From positions 1 to 49,921 of the forward strand of contig NZ_JAGUCN010000034.1 in NCBI RefSeq assembly GCF_018271975.1: a DNA stretch of 49,921 bases, in the 5' to 3' direction. Below the pieces are notes generated by a model. The model had not been told where the DNA came from, ran no database searches, and was given only the letters and a program-made list of their open reading frames with translations. Positions 38,941 through 47,987 of the stretch are shown in pieces (position 1 is the first letter of the stretch; each line of letters begins with the position of its first letter). The DNA comes from Carboxylicivirga mesophila. GTDB lineage: Bacteria > Bacteroidota > Bacteroidia > Bacteroidales > Marinilabiliaceae. Both the position numbers and the translations under genes were made by a program.

Positions 38941-41900
38941 ATTTTTCTTATTCTTTCAAATAGGTGCGCAAACAACCTACCCCATTCGTACCTACACGGT
39001 TCTGAACCCGCCAATGCCTTATAGTTTGAGTGCTTTTGCTTCGGAGCCGGGGCGCATGCAGCTAAATGTGGTGGTGGACGATGTGGCGCTTGAACAGTAC
39101 CCTGTTAAATTTAGTCTGCATATACAGGGTAACGGGGTACATTTATATACCAAACCGGACCTGCGACAGCAGCCTTTTATGCTCGATGGCGGACTCACGG
39201 AAACAGTCACGGGGCTTGACCTGGAACCATTGTTTAATCCCAATAACCTGATTTTTGAGGGTTACAGTCGTAATGAGTACCAGCGCAATGGGCGATTGCC
39301 GGAAGGTGTCTACCGCATTTGGGTGGATATATTAGATTATTACCGTGCCATGAAAGTGTCGCAGGCTTTTCCGGGCATGGCAATGATCTACCTGACAAGG
39401 GCACCGCGTTTGTCATTTCCGTTAGATAAGGCGGAGGTTAACCCGCAAACAGAACCTAACATACGATTTTCGTGGATGGGCACCTTGCCGGCCGACCCGG
39501 AGGCCGATGTGTACTATCGACTGAATCTTTGGGAGATAATGCCTGAAGGACGCGATCCCTACGAGGTGGCACGTGTGAGCAGTCCCATCTTTACAGATGA
39601 AAGCGATGACCCTAACTTTCTTTACGACATGGGTATGCCACCTCTGCTGGATGGCATGAGCTATGCCTGGCAGGTACAGGCTATTGACCGTGAGAACCGG
39701 GCCCGTTTTCAGAATGAGGGTTACTCGGAGGTGAATAGTTTTCGCTATGGACTGAGCTGTGTGACGCCTGAGCCACGCATCAATAGTGTAGTTTATAACG
39801 AAGCTAGCATCAGCTGGGCGGCCAATGTTGCGACTCAGCTTTATCGTGTTTTTTATAAAAAAGCCAAAGATACAGAGTGGCAAAGTGAGGAAACCACTAT
39901 GGTGAATCACACCCTAAAAGGATTGGCGGATAATACCGACTATGAAATAAAAGTAGTAGCCATTTGTGGTAATGAAGAAAGCGACGAGAGTCGTATAATA
40001 CGCTTAAAAACCGATCGTAATGTAGATTATACCTGTGGAACTGATAACGATGACTTTGACCTGAGTAATCGTGAGCCATTACAGGAACTGTATCCCTTTG
40101 ATGAGTTTAAGGCCGCTGATTTTGTGATTGAGGTAACCGAAGCTGAAGGCAGCAATGGGGTGTTTAGTGGTAAGGGAATGGCTTTGGTGCCATACATCGG
40201 CATGGTTAAATTCTATGTCACATTCGATAATATTACCATTAATACTGACAATCGTATGGTGGATGGCGAGGTGCATTTTGTGTACGACGAAGCAACCGGA
40301 ATGGTGGTAGGGATTGGCGCCGGAGGTGGTGATGACGATGAAGAGGTAGATGTGACAGATGACTTGGATGATATAGCCGATGAGGTAATCACCATAGATG
40401 GTGATGTAAAAGAAGTGAAGGTTAGTGACGACAAGGTAGTTGTGGTGAAAGAAGATGGTACTACCGAAACCATTAAAATTAAAAAGGGCGACAAGGTAGC
40501 AGTTGTCTCCAATGGCGGGCAGGTACATGTGGCTGACTCTGGCTCGGGACGCGTTTATACCACACCCAAGAAAAAGTCTGGTGGTAAAAAAGGCAGCGAC
40601 AGTGTGGGGACAGCCTCACAAACCCGCCAGTATGGTGCATCAGTCAGCTTTAAAGCACCTGACGATATGCATTTTGGCTACGATCCGGTGGGCGATGGTA
40701 AAACTAAGCCCAATGCTTATTTTGAAACTAATAAAACAGGCGATCGCATTGCCTGGAAATCGATACAGGCCGGTGGTACTGATTATATAGATGTGATACC
40801 ACAAGGCACACATGCCGATAGTCTGCGTTATATACGCAAAAGCGGACTGGTAACTCCGACCACCCCACAGGAAAAAGGCAGCCGCCTGTTATTAACCGGC
40901 CTTGGTGGTGGCGATGAGGATATATTAACGGTAGCCGTTGCTAAAACAGAGCAGATTGACTCTGTCAATACACGTGAGATACTCACTGAGGCAGGGGCTT
41001 TAGGTTTGGTATCCTACGATATGATTACCAAAAATGTGGTGCTGGTGCCGGTGAATAGAGCGCAGTGTCCGCAAAATGCAGCGCCCTTGATAAAGACTCT
41101 AAATGAAATCTACGCGCCTGCAATAACAAGATGGCAAGTCAATATTGCACCAGCAATAACTATCTCTAATTTAGATTATAACAATATCAATCCTGATAAT
41201 CTATTAGATTCTGACAAATACACACGAGAAATGGCTAATGTTGTCAGCCAATATGCTCAAATATCCCCAATCAATAAGAATACTTACTATCTGTTTTTTA
41301 TCAATAGTCCTGGCATTGAACGTAATGGATATATGCCCTTAGCCGGACAATTCGGATTCATTTACAACTTTGGCAGCAATATCAATACCATAGCTCAGCA
41401 ATTGGCACATGGAGCTTTTAACTTACGAGCAACAACAGGTTCCGGTGCAACAACTCTTAACCTGTTAGACAAAGCCAATGGTACAGAACTATGGAAAAAC
41501 CAATGGGATCTTATCCATAATCCAGAACAAGTCCTAATGCCTGAAATAGATATTAATACGGAAGTTCTGGCAGACAATAACGATTCCGATAAAAATGACT
41601 CGAACCAGAGCGATTCAGAAATTAACTTGAGTATTGGAGCTAATCTTAAAGCAAATGATAAGGTAAAGTTTGGACCGATTTTGGTTACATTGAAAGCTAA
41701 TCCAATAACTTTCAATTCTGATAATCAAACAACTTGCAATTACTCTGTTTCTGATGTTGAATTTGAATTGGTATTTAACGATACGTATTATGGTCAATAT
41801 AAAAAAGATATTTCCAATGCTCAGCTACAGTACAAAGTTGATTGTCAAACTGGTCTGCTTCAAAATGCCAGTATTAATTGGGAAAGCAACAATGGTATAA

Positions 41901-44900
41901 GCATTAATGACATTGGATTTATTGATGCCCTTATTTCCAAGCTGGAGATTGATATTAATAGTGGTGGCGAAGTGGGCGGTCTCATTAATTTTAACGCTCA
42001 GCTCAATGATGACAAATTAATTTGTCCACAACTAATAGTTCGGAAAGGATTAACAGGGAACTTCAACTTTAAATTCTTAGCTACAGGAAGTGCTTTCGGT
42101 GGACACTTCAACTTTAATGATTTGAATAATATGGTCATAGATTTTGTTAAATCGGATCAAAAGATTGCCTCTTTAACTAATGGCCAGCTTACTGATAAAG
42201 GATTATTTATAGGTGATCTTCAACTTGATAAACCTGCAGCATATTCAGAAAATGGATTTAACATTACTCTGAAAATGCTTTCCGGTAAGCTTACATACAA
42301 TGTAAGTTTACAAAGCATACTATTTAATTCGTTGAATGGTGAAGCATCTATTGGTAGTTTACCAGGTACAAATACACAATTTGATATTAGCATCAATAAA
42401 ACCAATGAAATTATACAAGCTTGCATAAAAGATTTAGACCACCTTTCTTTTTACGGAATGAATTTGGATGCTAAGAAGCTGGAAGTTCAATTCAATGAGA
42501 GCTTTGAGCTGGTCATATTTGAAGGAAAGGAAATTAACGCCTCTTACAGCAATTCCCAGCAATCTAAATCTCTGAGTGGTGATATTAACATTAGACATAT
42601 AATAATTGAGAACAACCAGGTCAGCAAAATAACAGGTGGAGGAACGGTTGCCTATTCTCCTTATGCTAACATTCAATTATCAAATGGAGAATATAATCCT
42701 GAAGATAGAAGTATTAGCTTTACGGCCAGTGTGGATGCTAGCGCAAATGCCAGCAATACAGGAAATATGACCATTAGTGAGGTAATCATTAATGAGGATG
42801 GAACATTTAAGATTGGGGAAGTATCTGTTGATGCACTATTGCAAGCAGGACCTTTAACTGTTGAATTTGAGAAAAAGCCTGGAAATAGCAAAAACATCAA
42901 ATCCGTTAAAGCAAAGGTAAGCCTTAACGTAAACGAAGGTGAAATTGAGAAGAACCTCTCATTCAATGCCAATGTAGATTACATTAAAGATAAAGAAAAA
43001 GGCATTACTTATTTAGCAGTTGATGTTGCAGATTTGGACCTTGAATTCTCAGAGATATACGCTATAAACAGTAAAGTTAATGCTGTAAAATTTGGCTATA
43101 GCAAGAATGGAGATGGGACTGAAGATTACAATGGACAAATAACGCTTAATGCTTCGTTAGAAAATGATAAATATATCTACAAAGACCTTGTGAAATTAAG
43201 CAAAGGTATAGAAGGTACAATCATCTACCATATAGATTCTAAAGCCAAGGATCGGCCAATCGGAAGTTTTGACCTTAGTAATTTAAAGAAACTTAAACTA
43301 GATCTGATTAGGGATGAAAAATCTCTTGCCTCCTTTAGCGGCAATATATCTAAAGATGGGTTGTTAAATGGACGCTTTAAGGTTAATCAGGCACAAACCT
43401 ATGCATCAGGAGGTTTCAAAACAACTTTGAAGGCATTTGATGTGGAAGCCAGTTACCACTTAAAGGAAAAGATATTTGACTTCAAAGCTGGTAAAGGACA
43501 GGCCGTTGTCTCAGAAATTAAAGGTATTGAAGGAGAATTCTTGTTTGATCTGGAATATAAGAACAATAATTGTATTGCTTTGCTTTCAACCAATCAGCAA
43601 ACACTTAGATTCTGTAAGGTTGATGTTTCTGATCTTTTATTAGAAGTGGTCATAGACACCGAGCTCAACCTTAAAAAGATCAATGGTGGTTTCTCCATTC
43701 AACCCGAAGGCATGAGTTCAAAATTAAGTCTTTCCGAAGTGCTTATAGAAGGTGGAGAACTAAAAAGTCTAACGTCAAGCGGGAACATTGAATACAACCA
43801 ATTCAAGTTTGATATTTCTAAGGCAAGCTATATAAATTCGAATTTGTCTATCACAGCTAAAGTGTTATTGGGCGAATCGTATGTTGCAGTTGACAAATTC
43901 GACATTGCCAATGATGGAAAAATAAGTATCGGAAAAGTAGAAGGTAACATCAACCGTTCATTAATGGCCATTCGCTTTGATGCTGCATTCAGTGATAAGC
44001 GTTTCATGGGTTCGTTCGATGCAACTATATCCAAAAAGCTGGGAATTAGCGGAGCTGTTGATATAGGATCAAGTGCCTGTACTTCATGCGATGGAGGGGC
44101 ATTCAACTTTGGTTACTATAATTTGAAAGTAGGAAGTGCTATTCCTATCTTCCCAGGCGTATCTATTTCTAAGTTGGGAGGTCAGTTTGGATATAATTAT
44201 AAGATTGATTTCTCTAAAAAAGAACGATATGGTAATCCAGACTACGGCACCTATCTGGCAGGGCTCTCATTCGGCTTGCAAGATAACGCAGGTTTGCTCG
44301 AATTAGCAGTTGATCCGGCCGTATATCAATGGGGTGATAAAGAAGCCAGCTTATTCTTGAGAGGAACCATTAAAGCACCAAAAGTATCACCTGTCTTTAA
44401 GGGTGAAGCCAATATTACATTAGAAATGCCATCGTACGATATTTACGGTAGCATAGAAGCTGATGTTAAAATACCTGCTAAAACAGGTTGGATATTAGAT
44501 TCGAACCAGGAAGTTAAATTTAACATGACGCAAAATGTAAAACGCTTCTCAACAACAAATATGAATGCATCCATTTTGAGAGTGGTCAAATTTAACGGTA
44601 GTTTTGAAAACACACGCAAATACAATGATAATGGTGAACTAACTGGCGCAAAAGGACACCTGAATGGTGATCTGGACTATGGTTTTACCTCAGATTTTAA
44701 AACAAGTGGAACCGGTTATAGCTTAGATTGCAAATTTGACTTTAATTTCAATGCTCATTTAGTTACTGATTTCACTGATAAAGGATTAAATACAGCTGAG
44801 TTTGGTGGTGGTATCCATGCCTGTGGCTCAATTGATGCATCAGTGCTAGGGTGTGAGTTTAGTCCATATTGTTCTGTAGATGGCGATGCTATGGTTAAAT

Positions 44901-45010
44901 ATCAAAAACCGGCCTGGATGATGGAAGCCAATTACAAGTTTATAGTTGGTCTGAAAAGTTTAGGAGAAACCTCATTTGACGGAACTTATTCTTATACATT
45001 TGATGAATAA
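38753..45010 (+). CDS. Giant TANFOR-domain protein with degenerate metalloprotease motif, 2085 aa
   Basis: After a repeat-derived N-terminus (signal core SPRLCASVVLFFLFFQIGAQ, about 53-72), residues 75-210 form a TANFOR domain (YPIRTYTVLNPPMPYSLSAF, EPLFNPNNLIFEGYSRNEYQ, GRLPEGVYRIWVDILDY). An Ig-like spacer and a fibronectin III domain (about 333-423) follow. An acidic then lysine-rich low-complexity linker spans about 516-625. A region at about 770-930 resembles the zincin domain found in many TANFOR proteins, including the trailing WDLIHNPEQV. Where active relatives have an HExxH helix, this protein has QQLAH (882-886). Residues from about 960 to 2085 are a long beta-rich solenoid-like body similar in style to the 1497-aa protein. 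No T9SS domain ends the protein. I infer a large scaffold rather than an enzyme. Confidence 0.85.
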   Translation: MKKLMQNIVNGISSYRKGAKTLSKIFSAPLRLCGSPFIPLRLYISAVSLSSKLSPRLCASVVLFFLFFQIGAQTTYPIRTYTVLNPPMPYSLSAFASEPGRMQLNVVVDDVALEQYPVKFSLHIQGNGVHLYTKPDLRQQPFMLDGGLTETVTGLDLEPLFNPNNLIFEGYSRNEYQRNGRLPEGVYRIWVDILDYYRAMKVSQAFPGMAMIYLTRAPRLSFPLDKAEVNPQTEPNIRFSWMGTLPADPEADVYYRLNLWEIMPEGRDPYEVARVSSPIFTDESDDPNFLYDMGMPPLLDGMSYAWQVQAIDRENRARFQNEGYSEVNSFRYGLSCVTPEPRINSVVYNEASISWAANVATQLYRVFYKKAKDTEWQSEETTMVNHTLKGLADNTDYEIKVVAICGNEESDESRIIRLKTDRNVDYTCGTDNDDFDLSNREPLQELYPFDEFKAADFVIEVTEAEGSNGVFSGKGMALVPYIGMVKFYVTFDNITINTDNRMVDGEVHFVYDEATGMVVGIGAGGGDDDEEVDVTDDLDDIADEVITIDGDVKEVKVSDDKVVVVKEDGTTETIKIKKGDKVAVVSNGGQVHVADSGSGRVYTTPKKKSGGKKGSDSVGTASQTRQYGASVSFKAPDDMHFGYDPVGDGKTKPNAYFETNKTGDRIAWKSIQAGGTDYIDVIPQGTHADSLRYIRKSGLVTPTTPQEKGSRLLLTGLGGGDEDILTVAVAKTEQIDSVNTREILTEAGALGLVSYDMITKNVVLVPVNRAQCPQNAAPLIKTLNEIYAPAITRWQVNIAPAITISNLDYNNINPDNLLDSDKYTREMANVVSQYAQISPINKNTYYLFFINSPGIERNGYMPLAGQFGFIYNFGSNINTIAQQLAHGAFNLRATTGSGATTLNLLDKANGTELWKNQWDLIHNPEQVLMPEIDINTEVLADNNDSDKNDSNQSDSEINLSIGANLKANDKVKFGPILVTLKANPITFNSDNQTTCNYSVSDVEFELVFNDTYYGQYKKDISNAQLQYKVDCQTGLLQNASINWESNNGISINDIGFIDALISKLEIDINSGGEVGGLINFNAQLNDDKLICPQLIVRKGLTGNFNFKFLATGSAFGGHFNFNDLNNMVIDFVKSDQKIASLTNGQLTDKGLFIGDLQLDKPAAYSENGFNITLKMLSGKLTYNVSLQSILFNSLNGEASIGSLPGTNTQFDISINKTNEIIQACIKDLDHLSFYGMNLDAKKLEVQFNESFELVIFEGKEINASYSNSQQSKSLSGDINIRHIIIENNQVSKITGGGTVAYSPYANIQLSNGEYNPEDRSISFTASVDASANASNTGNMTISEVIINEDGTFKIGEVSVDALLQAGPLTVEFEKKPGNSKNIKSVKAKVSLNVNEGEIEKNLSFNANVDYIKDKEKGITYLAVDVADLDLEFSEIYAINSKVNAVKFGYSKNGDGTEDYNGQITLNASLENDKYIYKDLVKLSKGIEGTIIYHIDSKAKDRPIGSFDLSNLKKLKLDLIRDEKSLASFSGNISKDGLLNGRFKVNQAQTYASGGFKTTLKAFDVEASYHLKEKIFDFKAGKGQAVVSEIKGIEGEFLFDLEYKNNNCIALLSTNQQTLRFCKVDVSDLLLEVVIDTELNLKKINGGFSIQPEGMSSKLSLSEVLIEGGELKSLTSSGNIEYNQFKFDISKASYINSNLSITAKVLLGESYVAVDKFDIANDGKISIGKVEGNINRSLMAIRFDAAFSDKRFMGSFDATISKKLGISGAVDIGSSACTSCDGGAFNFGYYNLKVGSAIPIFPGVSISKLGGQFGYNYKIDFSKKERYGNPDYGTYLAGLSFGLQDNAGLLELAVDPAVYQWGDKEASLFLRGTIKAPKVSPVFKGEANITLEMPSYDIYGSIEADVKIPAKTGWILDSNQEVKFNMTQNVKRFSTTNMNASILRVVKFNGSFENTRKYNDNGELTGAKGHLNGDLDYGFTSDFKTSGTGYSLDCKFDFNFNAHLVTDFTDKGLNTAEFGGGIHACGSIDASVLGCEFSPYCSVDGDAMVKYQKPAWMMEANYKFIVGLKSLGETSFDGTYSYTFDE

Positions 45011-45120
45011 TAAGAACTAATTAGAAACAATATAATGATTAATAGCCATCAGTTCATCCTAATGAAAAAGTCTTAAAAAACATTAGGTAAAAGCTGGAAG
45101 GTTGACTTTGAAATAAAGCG

Positions 45121-46923
45121 ATGAAAAAGACAGTTATATTTATATTTTACCTGCTGGTAACAGGAAATATCCTGTTTGCACAATCAAATTTTACACTACT
45201 GGGAGAAGGTAATGGAGAGAATATCAGTTTAATCTGGTCTGTTGATCATTGGGATGCTAATCTGGATGGTGTATTTATAAAGAAAAGATCGATTCGGAAA
45301 GATGGCTCATCTACTCCATGGGAAAATCTCACAAAGGAGATATTAAAGCCCTACAATAAACAAGATAAAAGTCTAAACAATATTTCAAACTCCAAATCAA
45401 TCATTCGTGCACTGGAAAAGAAAAGAATTGCTCTTCTGCAAAATACTGCCAATGGTTCAACTAAAATTACGGAAATAAATGCCGAATCATTCAAACAGGA
45501 AATACAGGCTGATACTGCGGTTTATAAGATGCTATGCCTGATGTTTCTTTTCGATTATGACGTTGCACTTATGTATGGTTTCGGCTTCGTAGATACCGAC
45601 TACCCTAATCGCGGAAGTGTTGAATATGGGCTTTTTCCTATGATTAGCGGAATTGAATCCAGTGCTCCTGTGGCAACTTTTAAATGGGCAGCAAATGATG
45701 TGCCTGATTTAGATGTTAATGTGATTAAAGAAAAAATTAAGAAGAAAGGATCGCGCATTCAATTGCGTATTGAATACGATGGAAAACAGTTGGATAGCAA
45801 AGAAACATTGGCCGGTTTCAATATTTACAGGAAAATCGCTAATGAATCATTTAACCGCATCAACAATAAGGTTGTTTGGTTAAGTAAAGCATCCAATAAG
45901 CGTGTATTACATTACAGTGACATCCTTAATGATGAGGATCAGGAGTATACCTACTCCATAAAACCAGTTTCAATCTTCAGTAACGAAGGCAATGGTTTTG
46001 AGCTAACCTGGAGTATGGCCAATGAAGTAACTCTTCAAGCACCTGAACTTTACACAGAGCAACACCCCAATTATGATTTTATACAAGGTGGTGTAAGCTT
46101 ACAGTGGAACTTTAATGAGCATCATGAAAGCGAAATTACTGGATTTGTTATCCAACGTCGAATAGGCTCCGAGTCTGACTTTATAACAGTATCAGATACC
46201 TTATCTGCTAAAACCAGGGTATACAAGGATCATTCGCTGAATCCCTCAGACACTAAAAACTACCATTATAGAATCATTGTTCAGCCGAAGGAATCTTTTG
46301 CTATCTGGAGTAATGTTCTACGCTTATTCTATAATCCGAAGCCTATTGTGGAGGATGTAAAGTCATTAACAGCATCATCCAGGATAGAGAATAACCAGGT
46401 ACATGTACAATTAAACTGGACGGCTGATGAGGATTTCATTAATCAGATAAATGGATTTCTAGTTTACTGTGACCGATCGGGTGGTGTTTTAGCCAAAGAA
46501 GCGAATATTGCACCTCTCAAAGCTACCAGTTATAACTACCTGGTAGAAGGAGGAACTGGGCGAAAATACAAGTTCAATGTTAAATATCAAGACACAGATA
46601 ACAGCCCTTCTGATTATACCGACACTATAACGGTTGTTATACCTTCGAAGAAACTACCTTTTGTAACAATCTGGCCATTCTCAGTTGAAGAGAATGATCT
46701 TTCTTTCGAGTGGCGCTTTCCTAATGACATTGCAGATCTTAAAGGATTCAGAGTATTTCTTAATAATGAATTAGTACGCAATGAAAATGATATTGACGCC
46801 GCACAAAGAAGTTGGTTGATTGAAGATCTGGAAGCAGGAGATTATGAGTTGGAAATTCAGGCAGTTAGTGAATCAGGTGTCACCAGTAAACGTTCGCAAA
46901 AAAGAATAATAGCAATTGAATAG
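45121..46923 (+). CDS. Second exported fibronectin type III protein, 600 aa
   Basis: Clear signal peptide (MKKTVIFIFYLLVTGNILFA, then Q). An N-terminal domain of about 170 residues starts ENISLIWSVDHWDANLDGVF and matches the role of the N-domain in the 685-aa protein. Three to four fibronectin-like units follow (AGFNIYRKIANESFNRIN, ITGFVIQRRIGSESDFI, INGFLVYCDRSGGVLAKE, LKGFRVFLNNELV). It ends RIIAIE without a sorting domain. It lies 110 bases after the TANFOR gene and closes the cluster. The giant-protein/FN3-protein order is thus seen twice in the block: the 1497-aa gene with the 685-aa gene, and the 2085-aa gene with this one. A binding or structural partner of the TANFOR protein is a reasonable inference. 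Confidence 0.85.
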   Translation: MKKTVIFIFYLLVTGNILFAQSNFTLLGEGNGENISLIWSVDHWDANLDGVFIKKRSIRKDGSSTPWENLTKEILKPYNKQDKSLNNISNSKSIIRALEKKRIALLQNTANGSTKITEINAESFKQEIQADTAVYKMLCLMFLFDYDVALMYGFGFVDTDYPNRGSVEYGLFPMISGIESSAPVATFKWAANDVPDLDVNVIKEKIKKKGSRIQLRIEYDGKQLDSKETLAGFNIYRKIANESFNRINNKVVWLSKASNKRVLHYSDILNDEDQEYTYSIKPVSIFSNEGNGFELTWSMANEVTLQAPELYTEQHPNYDFIQGGVSLQWNFNEHHESEITGFVIQRRIGSESDFITVSDTLSAKTRVYKDHSLNPSDTKNYHYRIIVQPKESFAIWSNVLRLFYNPKPIVEDVKSLTASSRIENNQVHVQLNWTADEDFINQINGFLVYCDRSGGVLAKEANIAPLKATSYNYLVEGGTGRKYKFNVKYQDTDNSPSDYTDTITVVIPSKKLPFVTIWPFSVEENDLSFEWRFPNDIADLKGFRVFLNNELVRNENDIDAAQRSWLIEDLEAGDYELEIQAVSESGVTSKRSQKRIIAIE

Positions 46924-47033
46924 ATACTAAATAAATTATCATACTCTCGAATGTAATTATTCATCGTGACGGTGTATACAAATAACTATCTTGAGCTAAA
47001 TTATTGACCTATAAACCAACAGCAACATAGATA

Positions 47034-47301
47034 AAAACCGATAACTATCCATTTCAAAATCGATAGGCATCGGTTGGCGATCCGATAACTATCGGTTTGT
47101 CGATGGAGCACTTATCATTTGGCTAATTTGCAATAGTATCGAAAGTAAAAAGGAAGCATCATTTGTGGCTTAGAGTAAAACCTAACATGGTTTCAATCCA
47201 AACTATATTAGGTTTTCAGCATGCATGTGCGCATACAAAAAAAATCCCCGTAAGTTCAACTTACAGGGATTTTCATTTAGTGCGGAGAGAGAGGGATTCG
47301 A
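47034..47301 (-). repeat. Right copy of the long direct repeat (copy B)
   Basis: Same orientation and order as copy A at 19470-19752: CCGATAACTATCGG-type motifs, the AACCTAA/TTAGGTT hairpin, a minus-strand terminator and a tRNA-Ser 3' end. Identity begins in the A-run before the first motif and ends in the tRNA T-loop. The two copies are 27.56 kb apart, start to start. Confidence 0.9.
47237..47272 (-). terminator. Terminator hairpin inside repeat copy B
   Basis: Same hairpin as in copy A. The minus-strand stem AATCCC-T-GTAAGT/ACTTAC-G-GGGATT is followed by eight T. It lies directly after the tRNA-like 3' end. Confidence 0.8.
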
Positions 47302-47303
47302 AC
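47282..47303 (-). pseudogene. tRNA-Ser 3'-end remnant (copy B)
   Basis: The minus strand reads GTTCGAATCCCTCTCTCTCC followed by GC, which matches the T-loop and 3' acceptor strand of tRNA-Ser. The 90 bases to the right contain no 5' acceptor strand (GGAGAG), D-arm or anticodon arm, so only the 3' end is present. Such truncated tRNA ends are the usual mark of tRNA-targeting integration sites. Confidence 0.65.
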
Positions 47304-47578
47304 ACTCCTTCTCAAATATCTATTTATCAACCTGATAATCTATTTCTCCATAGTTGGTCACCGAATGCGTCACCGTATAACATACGTTTGTTTTCACTCT
47401 TCTGCTTTTCAAAGAACTTTAAAGCAATATAGAATTTGTTTATAACCTATACAAAATGTGGTATAAAATTTTTGCGAATCGGGTAGTCTTACCTGAAAAT
47501 ATAACCTTGAAAATAGATACGGCAATTTGTTCAGAATCCCTTTTATACTGTTTTCTGTTGTGCCTTCGTGCTTTCTAT
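47304..47578. other. Non-coding spacer between the repeat and the cassette array
   Basis: No credible gene. The right end, GTTGTGCCTTCGTGCTTT at about 47555-47573, resembles the ends of the array spacers at 48754 and 49436 (GTTGGCGCTTCGTGCTTT in the first). It may therefore be a decayed spacer at the left edge of the array. Confidence 0.45.
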
Positions 47579-47851
47579 TTATTTAATTATTTGTCTTATT
47601 TTCAACGCATACTCCATTGATCCCTTAGGATCTACATTAACGTTAAATGCTTCTTCAATTATTTCGATCATCAACTTGTTTATACGGGCAGGGGAACTTT
47701 TCTTATCAATGTAAAATAGAAGGTCTATCGATTCGGCATAGTAGTTATCTAAGTCTTTAAATCTTTTTGCATACTCACCTAATGGATTCCAATCTGTTAG
47801 TACTTTTTGTATAGCTTTAATTTGCATTTTGTCTATTGCTTCATTATCCAT
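47579..47851 (-). CDS. Small cassette protein, possibly DUF1871-like, 90 aa
   Basis: Soluble, charged, helical protein without signal peptide. The pattern IQKVLTDWNPLGEY followed by YYAESIDLLFYID, PARINKLMIEIIEEAFNV and a conserved-looking C-terminus resembles the DUF1871 family by eye, but this is not certain. It is encoded between a decayed spacer on the left and an attC-like spacer on the right, so it looks like one cassette of the array. The likely start is the ATG at 47851 or the in-frame ATG nine codons later (MQIKAIQ). Function unknown. Confidence 0.6.
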   Translation of the reverse strand: MDNEAIDKMQIKAIQKVLTDWNPLGEYAKRFKDLDNYYAESIDLLFYIDKKSSPARINKLMIEIIEEAFNVNVDPKGSMEYALKIRQIIK

Positions 47852-47913
47852 TTTTTCAATGTTTAATAATCAGTTTTGTTTTGATAATTATCTGTCTCAT
47901 GGTTTCCAAGGTG

Positions 47914-47987
47914 CCGCTAACGTTGATTAACGTTGCAAGTATGGCATTTTAAAAACAAAACTATCATTCGCTATTTCAGCGTATTAA
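47914..47987. repeat. attC-like spacer, short form
   Basis: CCGCTAACGTTG at the left and CAGCGTATTAAAT at the right form imperfectly complementary ends. The ACGCTGAAATAGCG core (minus strand) matches ACGCTGCAATAGCG in the 49.4-kb spacer. At about 74 bases it is in the normal attC size range. Terminal cores are degenerate on the right side. Confidence 0.5.

Noticed and set aside
41390-41530. Active metalloprotease call for the TANFOR protein
   Set aside because: Both residues of HExxH that matter most are Gln and the later His is Ala, so activity is not supported.
19470-47301. Annotating the block as a definite integrative mobile element
   Set aside because: No integrase, relaxase or transposase is encoded inside, and both tRNA ends are fragments; kept as a hypothesis only.
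47282-47375. Functional tRNA-Ser gene on the minus strand
   Set aside because: Only the T-loop and 3' acceptor strand are present; no D-arm, anticodon arm or matching GGAGAG 5' strand lies upstream.
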